From positions 1-40,273 of the forward strand of contig JAGAHX010000071.1 of the NCBI GenBank assembly GCA_017626845.1: a stretch of 40,273 nt of DNA. Direction: 5' to 3'. The notes under the pieces are model-generated. The model saw nothing but the letters and a program-made list of their open reading frames with translations. It had not been told where the DNA came from and searched no databases. Below, in pieces: positions 7,854-16,136 of this stretch. Position 1 is the stretch's first letter, and each line of letters begins with the position of its first letter. The translations under genes were made by a program, and so were the position numbers. The stretch comes from Bacillota bacterium (GTDB lineage: Bacteria; Bacillota; Clostridia; Peptostreptococcales; Anaerovoracaceae).

Positions 7854-7902
7854 CACTACACTGCACTAAAGTGTTGACACACTAAAGCGGCAGTGCTACA
7901 AT
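7854..7902 (+). promoter_or_regulatory. promoter and operator-like repeats of the ABC importer operon
   Basis: A consensus promoter is present: TTGACA at 7874-7879, 17-base spacer, TACAAT at 7897-7902. Direct repeats CACTAAAG at 7864-7871 and 7880-7887, 16 bases apart, bracket the -35 box. An inverted pair CACTGC (7859-7864) and GCAGTG (7890-7895) encloses them. These repeats look like a repressor site; the regulator is unknown. Confidence 0.75.
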
Positions 7903-7983
7903 ACAAACCATCAAAGGAAAAACAAGCCCTTCCCAAAGGGCAAACGGATGGAAACTACTGTATAGAAAGGCAAGGAGAACACG

Positions 7984-8850
7984 ATGAAAAAGTTATTTGC
8001 AGTATTACTGGCGCTGGCAATGATCTTCTCAATGGCTGCCTGCAGCTCCGGCGGCGGCGAAGAAGCGGCGGGCGGTGAGGAAACCGCAGAACCCGCCAAC
8101 AGACTGGAAGCCATTAAGGCAAGAGGCTATATCGAAATGGCGACCGAACCCTACTGGGCACCGATGGAATTCATCGATTCCAGTAAGACCGGCGACGATC
8201 AGTATCAGGGCGTCGACATCGAGCTCGGCAAGTACATCGCAGAGAAGCTGGGCGTAGAGCTCCGCATCGTTCCTCTGGAATTCTCCGCTGTACTGGCCTC
8301 CATCACGGAAGGCAAGTACGATATGGCGATCTCCGCACTGGCCTATTCCCCGGGCAGAGCCGAAAACATGAACATGTCCGTCGGCTACCGCTTCGGTGAG
8401 GAAGCCGCTTCCTACGGATTCATCCTCCGGGAAGGCGAAGAAGGCAAGATCGTGAATGCCGAAGACTGCAAAGACCTGGTTCTGGTCACCCAGAGCGGCA
8501 GCGTTCAGGAAGGCTTCGTAAACGATCAGATCCCGGCGTATAAAGACCTGAAGCTGGTCTCCTCCATGACCGACGGCTACCTGATGGTCTCTGAAGGCAA
8601 GGCAGACGCCTGCGCTACCGATATCAACAACGGACAGCTCTATGCAGAGGCCAACGGCGGGCTGGCGATCTCCAGCTTCCGCTTTGTGGTAGATGAGTCC
8701 ACCCAGGGCACCCGGGTCGGCGTTCCCAAGGGCGAAGACGAACTCACCGAATTCATCAACGGCTGCATCGAAGAACTCCGGGCAGAAGGAACCATCGATA
8801 AGTGGTACGACGAGTATTCGGACTATGCCCGCAGCCTGGGCATCGAATAA
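7984..8850 (+). CDS. amino acid ABC transporter substrate-binding lipoprotein
   Basis: 288 residues. It begins with a lipoprotein signal (MKKLF, hydrophobic run, then MAAC with the acylated Cys near residue 21) and a Gly/Glu-rich linker. The mature part is of the family 3 solute-binding fold, with the typical opening I-E-M-A-T-E-P-Y-W-A-P-M-E-F and a C-terminal GTIDKWYDEY helix. It captures a polar amino acid or close relative outside the membrane and hands it to the permease. AAGGAG at 7972-7977 precedes the ATG by 6 bases. It is first in an operon with permease, ATPase and an M20 hydrolase. Exact ligand cannot be inferred. Confidence 0.92.
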   Translation: MKKLFAVLLALAMIFSMAACSSGGGEEAAGGEETAEPANRLEAIKARGYIEMATEPYWAPMEFIDSSKTGDDQYQGVDIELGKYIAEKLGVELRIVPLEFSAVLASITEGKYDMAISALAYSPGRAENMNMSVGYRFGEEAASYGFILREGEEGKIVNAEDCKDLVLVTQSGSVQEGFVNDQIPAYKDLKLVSSMTDGYLMVSEGKADACATDINNGQLYAEANGGLAISSFRFVVDESTQGTRVGVPKGEDELTEFINGCIEELRAEGTIDKWYDEYSDYARSLGIE

Positions 8851-8883
8851 TCCCAGGAAAAGAGCATCACGTAACGCTTAAGC

Positions 8884-8913
8884 AAGCCCGGGAGCAGCTC
8901 CTGCTCCCGGCTT
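8884..8913 (+). terminator. strong hairpin between binding protein and permease genes
   Basis: CCGGGAGCAG (8888-8897) and CTGCTCCCGG (8901-8910) form a perfect 10-base-pair stem with loop CTC, extended by AAG/CTT across a bulge. There is no long T tract, so it is more likely an RNA-stabilising or attenuating hairpin than a full terminator. Such hairpins usually let binding protein be made in excess over the membrane parts. Confidence 0.6.
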
Positions 8914-8932
8914 ATATCTGTAGAGAAGTAGT

Positions 8933-9592
8933 ATGGACAAGATCATCAAAGTCTGGTCAAAATATAATATGGTGTTCCTCAAAGGCCTTTGGGGAACCAT
9001 GTGGCTGGCGACGATCACCCTCATCCTGGGCACCGTCCTGGGACTCATCATCGCCTTCCTGCGCATGAGCAAATTCAAGCTGCTGAGCGCGGTCACCGCG
9101 GTCTATATCCAGATCCTGCGGGGCACGCCGATCCTGCTGCAGCTGTATTTCTTCTGGATCCTGCTGCCGAAGGTCGTGCCGTTCCAGATGTCGGACCTGG
9201 CCTGCATCGTCGTGGCGCTCATCATCAACGCTTCGGCCTACATCGCCGAGATCGTCCGGGCGGGCATCGCCGCCGTTGACCCGGGACAGTGGGAGGCAGG
9301 CCGCAGCATCGGCCTTACGGAAGTGCACCTGATGCAGAAGATCATCATGCCCCAGGCCATCAAGAACATCCTGCCGGCTCTGGTAAGCCAGTTCATCGCC
9401 TGCATCAAGGAGACGTCTCTGGCGTCGGTCTTCTTTATCCGGGAGCTGACGACGGCCTACAAGACCGTACAGGCGTCCACCTTCCTGGCGCTGCCGCCGC
9501 TGATCATCTCCGGCATTATCTATCTGATCGTCACCACGGTGCTGTCGTTTGCGGCAGGCCGCATCGAAGGGAGGCTGAAGGCCAGTGATTGA
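8933..9592 (+). CDS. amino acid ABC transporter permease (HisM/GlnP family)
   Basis: 219 residues, a typical length. The N-terminal [20 protein letters not shown] segment and the loop [20 protein letters not shown] (the EAA motif that docks the ATPase) identify an inner-membrane permease of polar amino acid importers; about five membrane segments are visible. It should work as a homodimer with the binding protein and the ATPase next to it. The ribosome binding site is weak, consistent with lower expression than the binding protein. The last 8 bases overlap the ATPase gene. Confidence 0.92.
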   Translation: MDKIIKVWSKYNMVFLKGLWGTMWLATITLILGTVLGLIIAFLRMSKFKLLSAVTAVYIQILRGTPILLQLYFFWILLPKVVPFQMSDLACIVVALIINASAYIAEIVRAGIAAVDPGQWEAGRSIGLTEVHLMQKIIMPQAIKNILPALVSQFIACIKETSLASVFFIRELTTAYKTVQASTFLALPPLIISGIIYLIVTTVLSFAAGRIEGRLKASD

Positions 9593-10319
9593 GCCCATCA
9601 TCCGCGTTTGCGACCTATATAAGAATTTCGGAGACGTCCACGTGCTGAAGGGCATCTCCACGGATATCGCCCCCGGCGAAGTCGTCTCCATCATCGGCCC
9701 CTCCGGCAGCGGCAAGAGCACGTTCCTGCGCTGCCTCAACCGGCTGGAAGAGCCCACGTCCGGACAGATCTTCTTCAAGGGGCAGGACATCATGAAGGCC
9801 GGCAAGAAGCTGCCGCAGTACCGGCAGAAGATCGGCATGGTGTTCCAGAACTTCAATGTGTTCCCCCACATGACGGTGCTGGAGAACATCACCCTTACGC
9901 CGGTGCTGGAACTGAAGGTGCCCCAGAAGCAGGCGACGGAGCAGGCGGAAGCGCTGCTCGCACGGGTCGGCCTGCTGGACAAGCGCGACGTCTATCCCCG
10001 GCAGCTGTCCGGCGGTCAGAAGCAGCGTCTCGCCATCGTGCGAGCGCTGGCCATGGAACCGGATGTGATGCTGTTCGATGAACCCACCAGCGCCCTGGAC
10101 CCGGAAATGGTAAAGGAAGTTCTGACGGTCATCGAAGACCTGGCCAAGGAAGGCATGACCATCCTGAACGTCACCCACGAAATGGGCTTTGCGCGGCAGG
10201 TCTCAGACCGTATACTGTTTATAGACGAAGGCATCATCCAGGAGCAGGGTGACCCGGAGAGTTTCTTCTCCAGCCCCACCAGCCCCCGTGCCAAAGAGTT
10301 CTTGAGCAAAGTTCTGTAA
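9585..10319 (+). CDS. amino acid ABC transporter ATP-binding protein (GlnQ family)
   Basis: 244 residues, usual for the family. Walker [10 protein letters not shown], the ABC signature LSGGQKQR, Walker [13 protein letters not shown] and the switch histidine (NVTHEMGF) are intact. It powers uptake through the permease encoded just upstream. The start is GTG at 9585, inside the end of the permease gene, indicating translational coupling; GGGAGG lies about 10 bases upstream. The extended [13 protein letters not shown] segment is typical of polar amino acid importers. Confidence 0.93.
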   Translation: MIEPIIRVCDLYKNFGDVHVLKGISTDIAPGEVVSIIGPSGSGKSTFLRCLNRLEEPTSGQIFFKGQDIMKAGKKLPQYRQKIGMVFQNFNVFPHMTVLENITLTPVLELKVPQKQATEQAEALLARVGLLDKRDVYPRQLSGGQKQRLAIVRALAMEPDVMLFDEPTSALDPEMVKEVLTVIEDLAKEGMTILNVTHEMGFARQVSDRILFIDEGIIQEQGDPESFFSSPTSPRAKEFLSKVL

Positions 10320-10334
10320 TAGGAGAGGTTCGAT

Positions 10335-11777
10335 ATGAGTGAATTGCAATTTTTATCCCAGGTGATCGACGCCAAAGCCGATCGCATCAAATCCCTGGCC
10401 AGAGAGATCTGGGGCTATGCGGAACTGGCTTATGAAGAAGAGAAGTCTGCGGCAGCGCTGGAGCAGGCTCTGGCTTCCGAAGGATTTACCATCGAAAAGG
10501 GCATCGCGGACATTCCCACGGCCTTTACGGCGACCTTCGTGTCCGGCAGCGGCAAACCGGTGGCGGCCATCCTGGGCGAATACGACGCGCTGGCGGAACT
10601 GAGTCAGGCGGCAGGAACTACGGAGCGGCAGGCTCTGTGCACCGGTGCGCCGGGTCACGGATGCGGCCATAACCTGCTAGGCGTCGGCGGCGCAGCTGCG
10701 GCCATCGCCGTCAAGGAATATCTGCAGGCGGAGGGCAAGGACGGCACCATCATCTACTTCGGCTGCCCTGCGGAGGAAGGCGCCGGATCCAAGCAGTTCA
10801 TTGCAAGAGCCGGCTATTTCGACAACGTGGATTTCGCTTACGCCTGGCACCCCGCGTATCTCAACCGGGTCCCGGCGAAGGGCGACGTGGCCATCATGGG
10901 CGCCAACTTCACCTTCGACGGCATCGCGTCCCACGCGGGCGGCGCACCGGAACTGGGCAGAAGCGCCCTGGACGCAGCAGAGCTGATGAACGTAGGGGTC
11001 AACTATTTAAGAGAGCACATGATCGACCAGGCGCGGGTGCACTATGCGTACTCCGATGCCGGCGGGGCCCAGCCCAACGTGGTGCCGGCCCATGCGGTCA
11101 TCAAATACGAGGTGAGAGCGCCGAAGGTGGCGCAGGTGAAGGAACTGTTCGCCCGGGTCGTGAACATCGCTAAGGGCGCAGCGCTGATGACCGAGACCAA
11201 GATGGAATACGAAGTGACCATGGCCTTCTCGGACTACGTGCCCAACAAGACGTTGGCGGTGCTGGCGGACGAATGCCTGCAGGAAGTGGGCGCGCCCCAG
11301 TGGACGGAAGACGAATACAAGCTGGCGGCGGACTTCGTACGGACCTATCCGAAGCCCATCCAGAAGACCATCGCGGAGATCGCAGAGCAGATCTACGGCT
11401 TCGAAAGAGTGCCGGAGATCCTGGCAAAGCCGCTGGACAGCGAGATCCACCCCTTTGATATCAACGAAAACGGATATCACTCCGGCTCCACGGACGTCGG
11501 CGACGTAGGTTATGCGACGCCCACCGTCAACATCAACGTGGCGACGGCCTGTGTCGGCAACGTGGGACATAGCTGGCAGAACGTGGCCTTCTCCAACAGC
11601 TCCATCGGCGATAAGGGCATGATGGTGGCGGCGAAGGTGCTGGCGCTGGCGACGGTGCGCACCATGGCGCAGCCGGAGCTGATCGAAAAGGCGAAGGCAG
11701 AGCTGCTGCGCAAGAACGGCGGCAAGTACACCTGCCCGCTGCCCGAATACGCACAGCCGCCGATCGGGAAGTATTAA
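10335..11777 (+). CDS. M20 family amidohydrolase, AbgB-like
   Basis: 480 residues, the length of the AbgB/aminobenzoyl-glutamate hydrolase branch of M20. Metal-site motif GCGHN is at 109-113 and the catalytic EE pair at 147-148 (PAEEGAG); SHAGGAPELGRSALDA belongs to the dimerisation domain. AbgB enzymes cleave p-aminobenzoyl-glutamate and relatives; other members act on acyl amino acids or dipeptides. The gene follows the importer ATPase by 15 bases with GGAGAGG as ribosome binding site. Import plus hydrolysis is the likely theme: the transporter brings in an amidated or acylated amino acid and this enzyme releases it. The precise substrate is uncertain. Confidence 0.85.
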   Translation: MSELQFLSQVIDAKADRIKSLAREIWGYAELAYEEEKSAAALEQALASEGFTIEKGIADIPTAFTATFVSGSGKPVAAILGEYDALAELSQAAGTTERQALCTGAPGHGCGHNLLGVGGAAAAIAVKEYLQAEGKDGTIIYFGCPAEEGAGSKQFIARAGYFDNVDFAYAWHPAYLNRVPAKGDVAIMGANFTFDGIASHAGGAPELGRSALDAAELMNVGVNYLREHMIDQARVHYAYSDAGGAQPNVVPAHAVIKYEVRAPKVAQVKELFARVVNIAKGAALMTETKMEYEVTMAFSDYVPNKTLAVLADECLQEVGAPQWTEDEYKLAADFVRTYPKPIQKTIAEIAEQIYGFERVPEILAKPLDSEIHPFDINENGYHSGSTDVGDVGYATPTVNINVATACVGNVGHSWQNVAFSNSSIGDKGMMVAAKVLALATVRTMAQPELIEKAKAELLRKNGGKYTCPLPEYAQPPIGKY

Positions 11778-11790
11778 AGCATAATAATAA

Positions 11791-11935
11791 GCCGGACCGG
11801 TATATCCTCTCGGGGCAACACTCCTCGCTGCGCTCGTGCATTAGCGATTGCCCCTCGAAGATATACCGGCTCCGGCGAGGCACCGCTGCGTGGGGGTACC
11901 CCCGTGAGCGGGAGCGTGCCCGAGCAGGCAATGAA
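11791..11935. repeat. large palindromic element between convergent genes
   Basis: GCCGGA (11791-11796), CCGGTATATC (11797-11806) and GGGGCAA (11812-11818) pair with TTGCCCC (11848-11854), GATATACCGG (11860-11869) and TCCGGC (11871-11876), giving about 23 base pairs around a 29-base loop and one symmetric internal loop. A second perfect palindrome, GGGGGTACCCCC, lies at 11892-11903. There is no T tract on either side. It resembles repetitive extragenic palindromes or a structured 3' RNA. No coding frame is supported. Confidence 0.55.
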
Positions 11936-11952
11936 ATAACACTATATTTGTT

Positions 11953-12906
11953 TTACGCGAAGATCCGGTCCAGGAAATCTCCGGTCACTTTCTTGTACTT
12001 TTCTTCGTCCGCCAGGAACGAGATGCCGTGGCCGGCGCCGGGGAACGTGACCCGGGTCACCATCTCCGGATTGGCTTCTGCGATCTTCTTGCTCATGTAG
12101 GCAGGCACAAAGCGGTCGTCCTCGCCGTGGATGAGCAGGATGGGCACCTGGGATGCCGCCGCACCGTCGGACGCGGTAAGTCCGCCCAGACGGAAATGTC
12201 CGTAGAGCAGGGCTGCCATGCCGGCTGCGGGGCCCGCGATGAAGGGTGGAATGTGATAATCCCTCCAGGCGACCTGCTTGATGATGTCTACCGGAGAATC
12301 GAAGGGGCAGTCCGCGGCGATGCCCTTTACGTTTTCGGGCAGACCGTCTACGACGCTCATCAGTACGGTCGTGGCACCCATGGAGACGCCTACGAGGCAG
12401 ATCTTGACGCCGGTGCCGAAGCGGCGGATGGCGTAGTCGATCCAGCTTCTGCAGTCCTTGTGCTCCTTCATGCCGAACGTGATGGCATGGCCTCCGCTCT
12501 CGCCGGTCGCTCTCTGCTCGGGCATCAGCACGTTGTAGCCCATCTCCAGCAGCATGCGGGCACCGCCGGAAAAGTCTCTGGCGGGCGTGCCGCGGTAGCC
12601 GTGGACGCAGATGCACAGGGGTGCGCCTTTGCTCACTTCGTAGTAACGGCCGATCAGTTTGTGTCCGTCGAAGGAATCCACGCTCACTTTTTCGTATTCC
12701 AGGGCATGCATAGCGCCGATCATCCGGAAGATCTTATAGGACATGGGCCGGGTCTGATCGGTAAAGCGGTATTCGAAATCGTCATTCTGATTGCCGTTGG
12801 GCGAATGGAAGGCGACGCGGTACGTGGCGTACAACCCGGCAAGAAGCCCTGAAGTGACGGATGCCGCCGTTACGGATGTTAATATGATCTTCGTCTTTTT
12901 CTTCAT
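11953..12906 (-). CDS. membrane-anchored alpha/beta hydrolase
   Basis: 317 residues. Residues 1-30 are a basic start plus one hydrophobic segment, likely an uncleaved anchor with the enzyme facing outside. The alpha/beta hydrolase triad is visible: nucleophile in GVSMGA, acid in HGEDDRFVP and histidine in GAGHGIS; the oxyanion-side HGYRGT also fits. The family includes esterases, peptidases and thioesterases, so the substrate is open. The start is ATG at 12906, preceded by AAGGAGG with 6-base spacing; the longer frame to 12987 has no ribosome binding site. It is transcribed alone, away from the exporter operon, from a promoter at 12937-12965. Confidence 0.88.
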   Translation of the reverse strand: MKKKTKIILTSVTAASVTSGLLAGLYATYRVAFHSPNGNQNDDFEYRFTDQTRPMSYKIFRMIGAMHALEYEKVSVDSFDGHKLIGRYYEVSKGAPLCICVHGYRGTPARDFSGGARMLLEMGYNVLMPEQRATGESGGHAITFGMKEHKDCRSWIDYAIRRFGTGVKICLVGVSMGATTVLMSVVDGLPENVKGIAADCPFDSPVDIIKQVAWRDYHIPPFIAGPAAGMAALLYGHFRLGGLTASDGAAASQVPILLIHGEDDRFVPAYMSKKIAEANPEMVTRVTFPGAGHGISFLADEEKYKKVTGDFLDRIFA

Positions 12907-12936
12907 AATAGGCCTCCTTTTGTCTCTATTTTTTTT

Positions 12937-12965
12937 ATTATACCTTGTTCGACTTTTGTCTGCAA
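12937..12965 (-). promoter_or_regulatory. promoter of the alpha/beta hydrolase gene
   Basis: On the minus strand TTGCAG (plus 12960-12965), a 17-base spacer and a perfect TATAAT (plus 12937-12942) point leftward. The -35 box is poor but the -10 box is exact. It lies only 4 bases from the -35 box of the divergent exporter promoter, so the two RNA polymerases should compete. Confidence 0.6.
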
Positions 12966-12969
12966 TCTC

Positions 12970-13024
12970 TTGACCAAAACAGTGCAAAGTGCAATAATAG
13001 GGCAGGTAGTTAGCAATAGCTAAC
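12970..13024 (+). promoter_or_regulatory. promoter with GTTAGC palindrome operator for the exporter operon
   Basis: TTGACC (12970-12975), 17 bases, AATAAT (12993-12998), each one mismatch from consensus. From about +5 the perfect inverted repeat GTTAGC-AATA-GCTAAC (13009-13024) follows, placed where a bound repressor would block early transcription. Regulators of drug exporters often use such sites; no regulator gene is next to it. Confidence 0.6.
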
Positions 13025-13083
13025 CAAAGATGTCAATATCACGCCGAATCCCGTCATTTCAGGGAATATAGGGGAACGATCCG

Positions 13084-13788
13084 TTGCAGCCGCTGTTGAA
13101 AGCAGAAAATATCACGAAGACATATCAGACCGGAGATGTGGAGGTACACGCTTTAAAAGGGGTTTCTTTTACGATCGAAAACGGCGAACTGATCGTCGTG
13201 CTCGGACCTTCCGGCTCCGGAAAATCCACCATGCTCAACATCCTGGGAGGCATCGAGACAGCCACGTCCGGGAATATTTTTTATGAGGGTGAACCGCTGG
13301 ACTGGACCGACCGGAACGCGCTGTCGGACTACCGCAGAGACCATATCGGCTTCGTCTTTCAGTTCTACAATCTGCTGCCCGGGCTCACGGCCCTGGAAAA
13401 CATCGAGCTCTCCGGCGAACTCTCCAAAGACCCCCTGGACGCGAGGAAGCTCATCGGCGAAGTGGGACTCGCCGACCGCGCGGACCACTATCCCAGCCGG
13501 CTGTCCGGCGGCGAACAGCAGCGCATCGCCATCGCGAGGGCGCTCTGCAAGAACCCGGACATCCTTCTGTGCGACGAACCCACCGGCGCGCTGGATTCCA
13601 AGACGGGCATCCAGGTCTTAAAGCTGCTGTGGGATTTCTGCCGGGAATACCACAAGACCGTCGTTCTCATCACCCATAACCAGAGCATCGCAGGCATCGC
13701 CGACCGGGTGATCTACGTGCGGGACGGCCGGATCGAAAAGATCGAAACGAACAGCGACCCCAGAGATCCCGAAGAGGTGGTCTGGTAA
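13084..13788 (+). CDS. ABC exporter ATP-binding protein (MacB/LolD type)
   Basis: 234 residues. Walker [10 protein letters not shown], the signature LSGGEQQR, Walker B ILLCDEPTGALD and the DEPTGALDSKTG stretch place it with the ATPases of MacB/FtsX-type exporters, which move lipids, peptides or drugs from membrane to outside by mechanotransmission. The start appears to be TTG at 13084, after AGGGGAA about 10 bases upstream; a second TTG at 13096 is possible. The stop codon TAA overlaps the permease ATG by one base, so the genes are coupled. Followed by permease and adaptor. Confidence 0.9.
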   Translation: MQPLLKAENITKTYQTGDVEVHALKGVSFTIENGELIVVLGPSGSGKSTMLNILGGIETATSGNIFYEGEPLDWTDRNALSDYRRDHIGFVFQFYNLLPGLTALENIELSGELSKDPLDARKLIGEVGLADRADHYPSRLSGGEQQRIAIARALCKNPDILLCDEPTGALDSKTGIQVLKLLWDFCREYHKTVVLITHNQSIAGIADRVIYVRDGRIEKIETNSDPRDPEEVVW

Positions 13789-16133
13789 TGCGCAGCTTCC
13801 GCAAAAACGTATTGCGGCTGGCGCTGCAGAACCGGTCGTCCGTGCTGGGATCCGTGCTCATCATCGCCATCGGCATCTTCGTGATGGTCTCCATGTTCGA
13901 CACGCTGCAGAACCTGACGGGCCAGATCTACGGGTATTACGACCGCTATCAGATGGCGGACGTGTTCGTCACCGTGCGGGGCATTCCTCTGGAGACGCTG
14001 CAGCGCATGGACAGCATCGAAGGCATCGCGGAAGCCGACGGCAAGCTGTCTGCGGACGTGCGCATGGTCTGCGAGGGGCAGACGGAGATCGCAACGGTGC
14101 ATCTGATGGGCTACCGGGAGGATGCGCGGGTCAATCAGATGGATCTGTTCGGAAAGACCATGACGGAGGAGACCGTGTTTATCGGAAGCCGCATGGCCGA
14201 AGCCTACGGGTTTTCGGAAGGCGACAGCGTGAGCCTGATCCTCGGCGGAGAAAGCTACGATTTTACATATGCGAACAATATCGGTGCGCCGGATTATGTG
14301 TACGCCGTGTCCACGGAGAGCGCCATGGTGCCGGATGGGGAGCTGTACGATACGGCCTGCATTTCCCAGGAGCGGCTGGCGGAGCTCTTAGGCATGCGGG
14401 GGCAGGTGAACGAGCTGGGCTTTCTGCTGAGCCCCGGATATTCCTTCGAGGACGTGAAGTACCGGCTGGAGACCGCGCTGGCGGATTACGGCGTGCTGTC
14501 CATCGCCGAGAAGAAAGACCAGACCAGCTACAACATGGTGAGCGGGGAGATCACCGAACTGGTGTCCATCGGCACCATTCTGCCGCTGCTGTTCATGGCG
14601 ATCTCCGTCTTTATGCTCTACATCTCGCTGAAGAAGATGATCGACCACGACCAGACCCTCATCGGCAGCATGAAGGCCTTCGGCATGCGGAATTCCGAGC
14701 TGGTGGGCGCATATCTGATCGAGGGCTGCGCCATCGGCCTCGCCGGAGCGGTACTGGGCTGGATCCTGGCCATCCCCTTCGGCATGTATATGTACAACCT
14801 GTACCTGGATTTCTTTACGCTGCCGGTGGCGACGTTCCATAACTACTGGAATACGAGGCTCATCGGCTTGGCCATCGCCCTGGCGACCGCCATGGGCGCC
14901 GTGCTTCTGGGCGTGCGCCGCGTGCTGAACATCACCCCGGCCATGGCCATGAAATCCCGGGCGCCTTCCGTCGTAAAGCAGTCGATCCTGCCCCGGTCCT
15001 GGACGGGTCACATGGGGACGTTCCGCAAATTGGGGGTGCATTCCATGACCCGCAGCCCCCTGCGGGGGCTGCTCATCGTCCTCGCGGTCGCATTCCCCTT
15101 CGCCCTGTGTCCGGTGCTGTTCTCGTTCTCTCCCATCGTGGACGAGATGATCGACGCCTACTTCGGCAAGGTGCGCACCTACGATCTGCAGCTGGCCATG
15201 GCCGGCTACAGCGATCCCGACGAACTGGGGAATGCCGGCATGGATCTGCCCTACGTGACGGATGCGGAGGGGATCTGCCAGACGCCGGTGCAGCTGAAGA
15301 ACGACAATCTGAAGGAGTATTCGATGCTGTACGGTCTGCAGAGAGGCTCGCGCCTTTGGAAGGTCGGCGACAACGAGGGCAACACCTTCGACCCGCCGGA
15401 AAGCGGCATCGTGCTGAATGAAAGGCTGGCGGAGAAACTGCATCTGCAGGAGGGGGACGTTGTGGGGGTCAACCTGACCGCCTACGGAAACAGCTGGGTG
15501 GACGTACCGGTGCGCATGGTCGTAAGGGAGATCTTCGGCGGCAGCTGCTACATGGATCTGGCGGCTTTTCCCCGGCAGCTGGGCGTTTCCGCCTCGGCCA
15601 ATTCGCTGCTCCTGTCGGTGCAGGAGGGGCATTTGGGGGACGTAAAGGATGCGGTGCGCAGCACCAGCATGGTGCCGTCCATCATCGATTCCTCGAAGAT
15701 CACGTCCAGCTTCGCCGGCATGATGGACAGCATGGTGATGATGGTGAACATGTTCGCCTTTTTCGCCGTCGTGGCGGGATTCGTGCTCATCCATAACATC
15801 TCCATGATCAACATCCGGGAGCGTTTTACGGAGCTGGGGACACTGGAGGTGCTCGGCGCCACGAAGAAGGAGATCGACGGCATGCTGCGCGATGAAAGCA
15901 TCCTGTATTTCCTGGGCGGCATCGCCCTCGGCATTCCCGGCAGCATCGGCTTCCGCAAGCTGATCGAGATCCTCATCATCTCCGAGAGCTACGCGATCTC
16001 GCTTCATATCCAGCCTATGGCTTACGCCTTATCCTTCGCGATGTGCGCCGGCATGATGTGGCTGGCCTGGAAGCAGGATACGAAGCTCATCCGCACCATC
16101 GCGCTGACGGATATCCTGAAGGAAAGAGAATAG
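13788..16133 (+). CDS. FtsX-family ABC exporter permease, duplicated
   Basis: 781 residues, with about eight membrane segments in two FtsX-like halves. N-terminal segment around residues 17-40, three segments around 250-390, then another N-terminal-like segment near 425-445 and three more at about 645-770. The long extracytoplasmic loops between segments 1-2 and 5-6 are typical. It should pair with the ATPase before it; because one chain contains two permease units, it may act as a single polypeptide instead of a homodimer. The adaptor gene follows by 3 bases. Confidence 0.88.
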   Translation: MRSFRKNVLRLALQNRSSVLGSVLIIAIGIFVMVSMFDTLQNLTGQIYGYYDRYQMADVFVTVRGIPLETLQRMDSIEGIAEADGKLSADVRMVCEGQTEIATVHLMGYREDARVNQMDLFGKTMTEETVFIGSRMAEAYGFSEGDSVSLILGGESYDFTYANNIGAPDYVYAVSTESAMVPDGELYDTACISQERLAELLGMRGQVNELGFLLSPGYSFEDVKYRLETALADYGVLSIAEKKDQTSYNMVSGEITELVSIGTILPLLFMAISVFMLYISLKKMIDHDQTLIGSMKAFGMRNSELVGAYLIEGCAIGLAGAVLGWILAIPFGMYMYNLYLDFFTLPVATFHNYWNTRLIGLAIALATAMGAVLLGVRRVLNITPAMAMKSRAPSVVKQSILPRSWTGHMGTFRKLGVHSMTRSPLRGLLIVLAVAFPFALCPVLFSFSPIVDEMIDAYFGKVRTYDLQLAMAGYSDPDELGNAGMDLPYVTDAEGICQTPVQLKNDNLKEYSMLYGLQRGSRLWKVGDNEGNTFDPPESGIVLNERLAEKLHLQEGDVVGVNLTAYGNSWVDVPVRMVVREIFGGSCYMDLAAFPRQLGVSASANSLLLSVQEGHLGDVKDAVRSTSMVPSIIDSSKITSSFAGMMDSMVMMVNMFAFFAVVAGFVLIHNISMINIRERFTELGTLEVLGATKKEIDGMLRDESILYFLGGIALGIPGSIGFRKLIEILIISESYAISLHIQPMAYALSFAMCAGMMWLAWKQDTKLIRTIALTDILKERE

Positions 16134-16136
16134 ACG

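Noticed and set aside
14388..16007. Long minus-strand open frame (539 residues) opposite the FtsX permease
   Set aside because: Histidine-, aspartate- and arginine-rich composition typical of the antisense of GC-rich genes; the plus-strand frame has a clear membrane protein.
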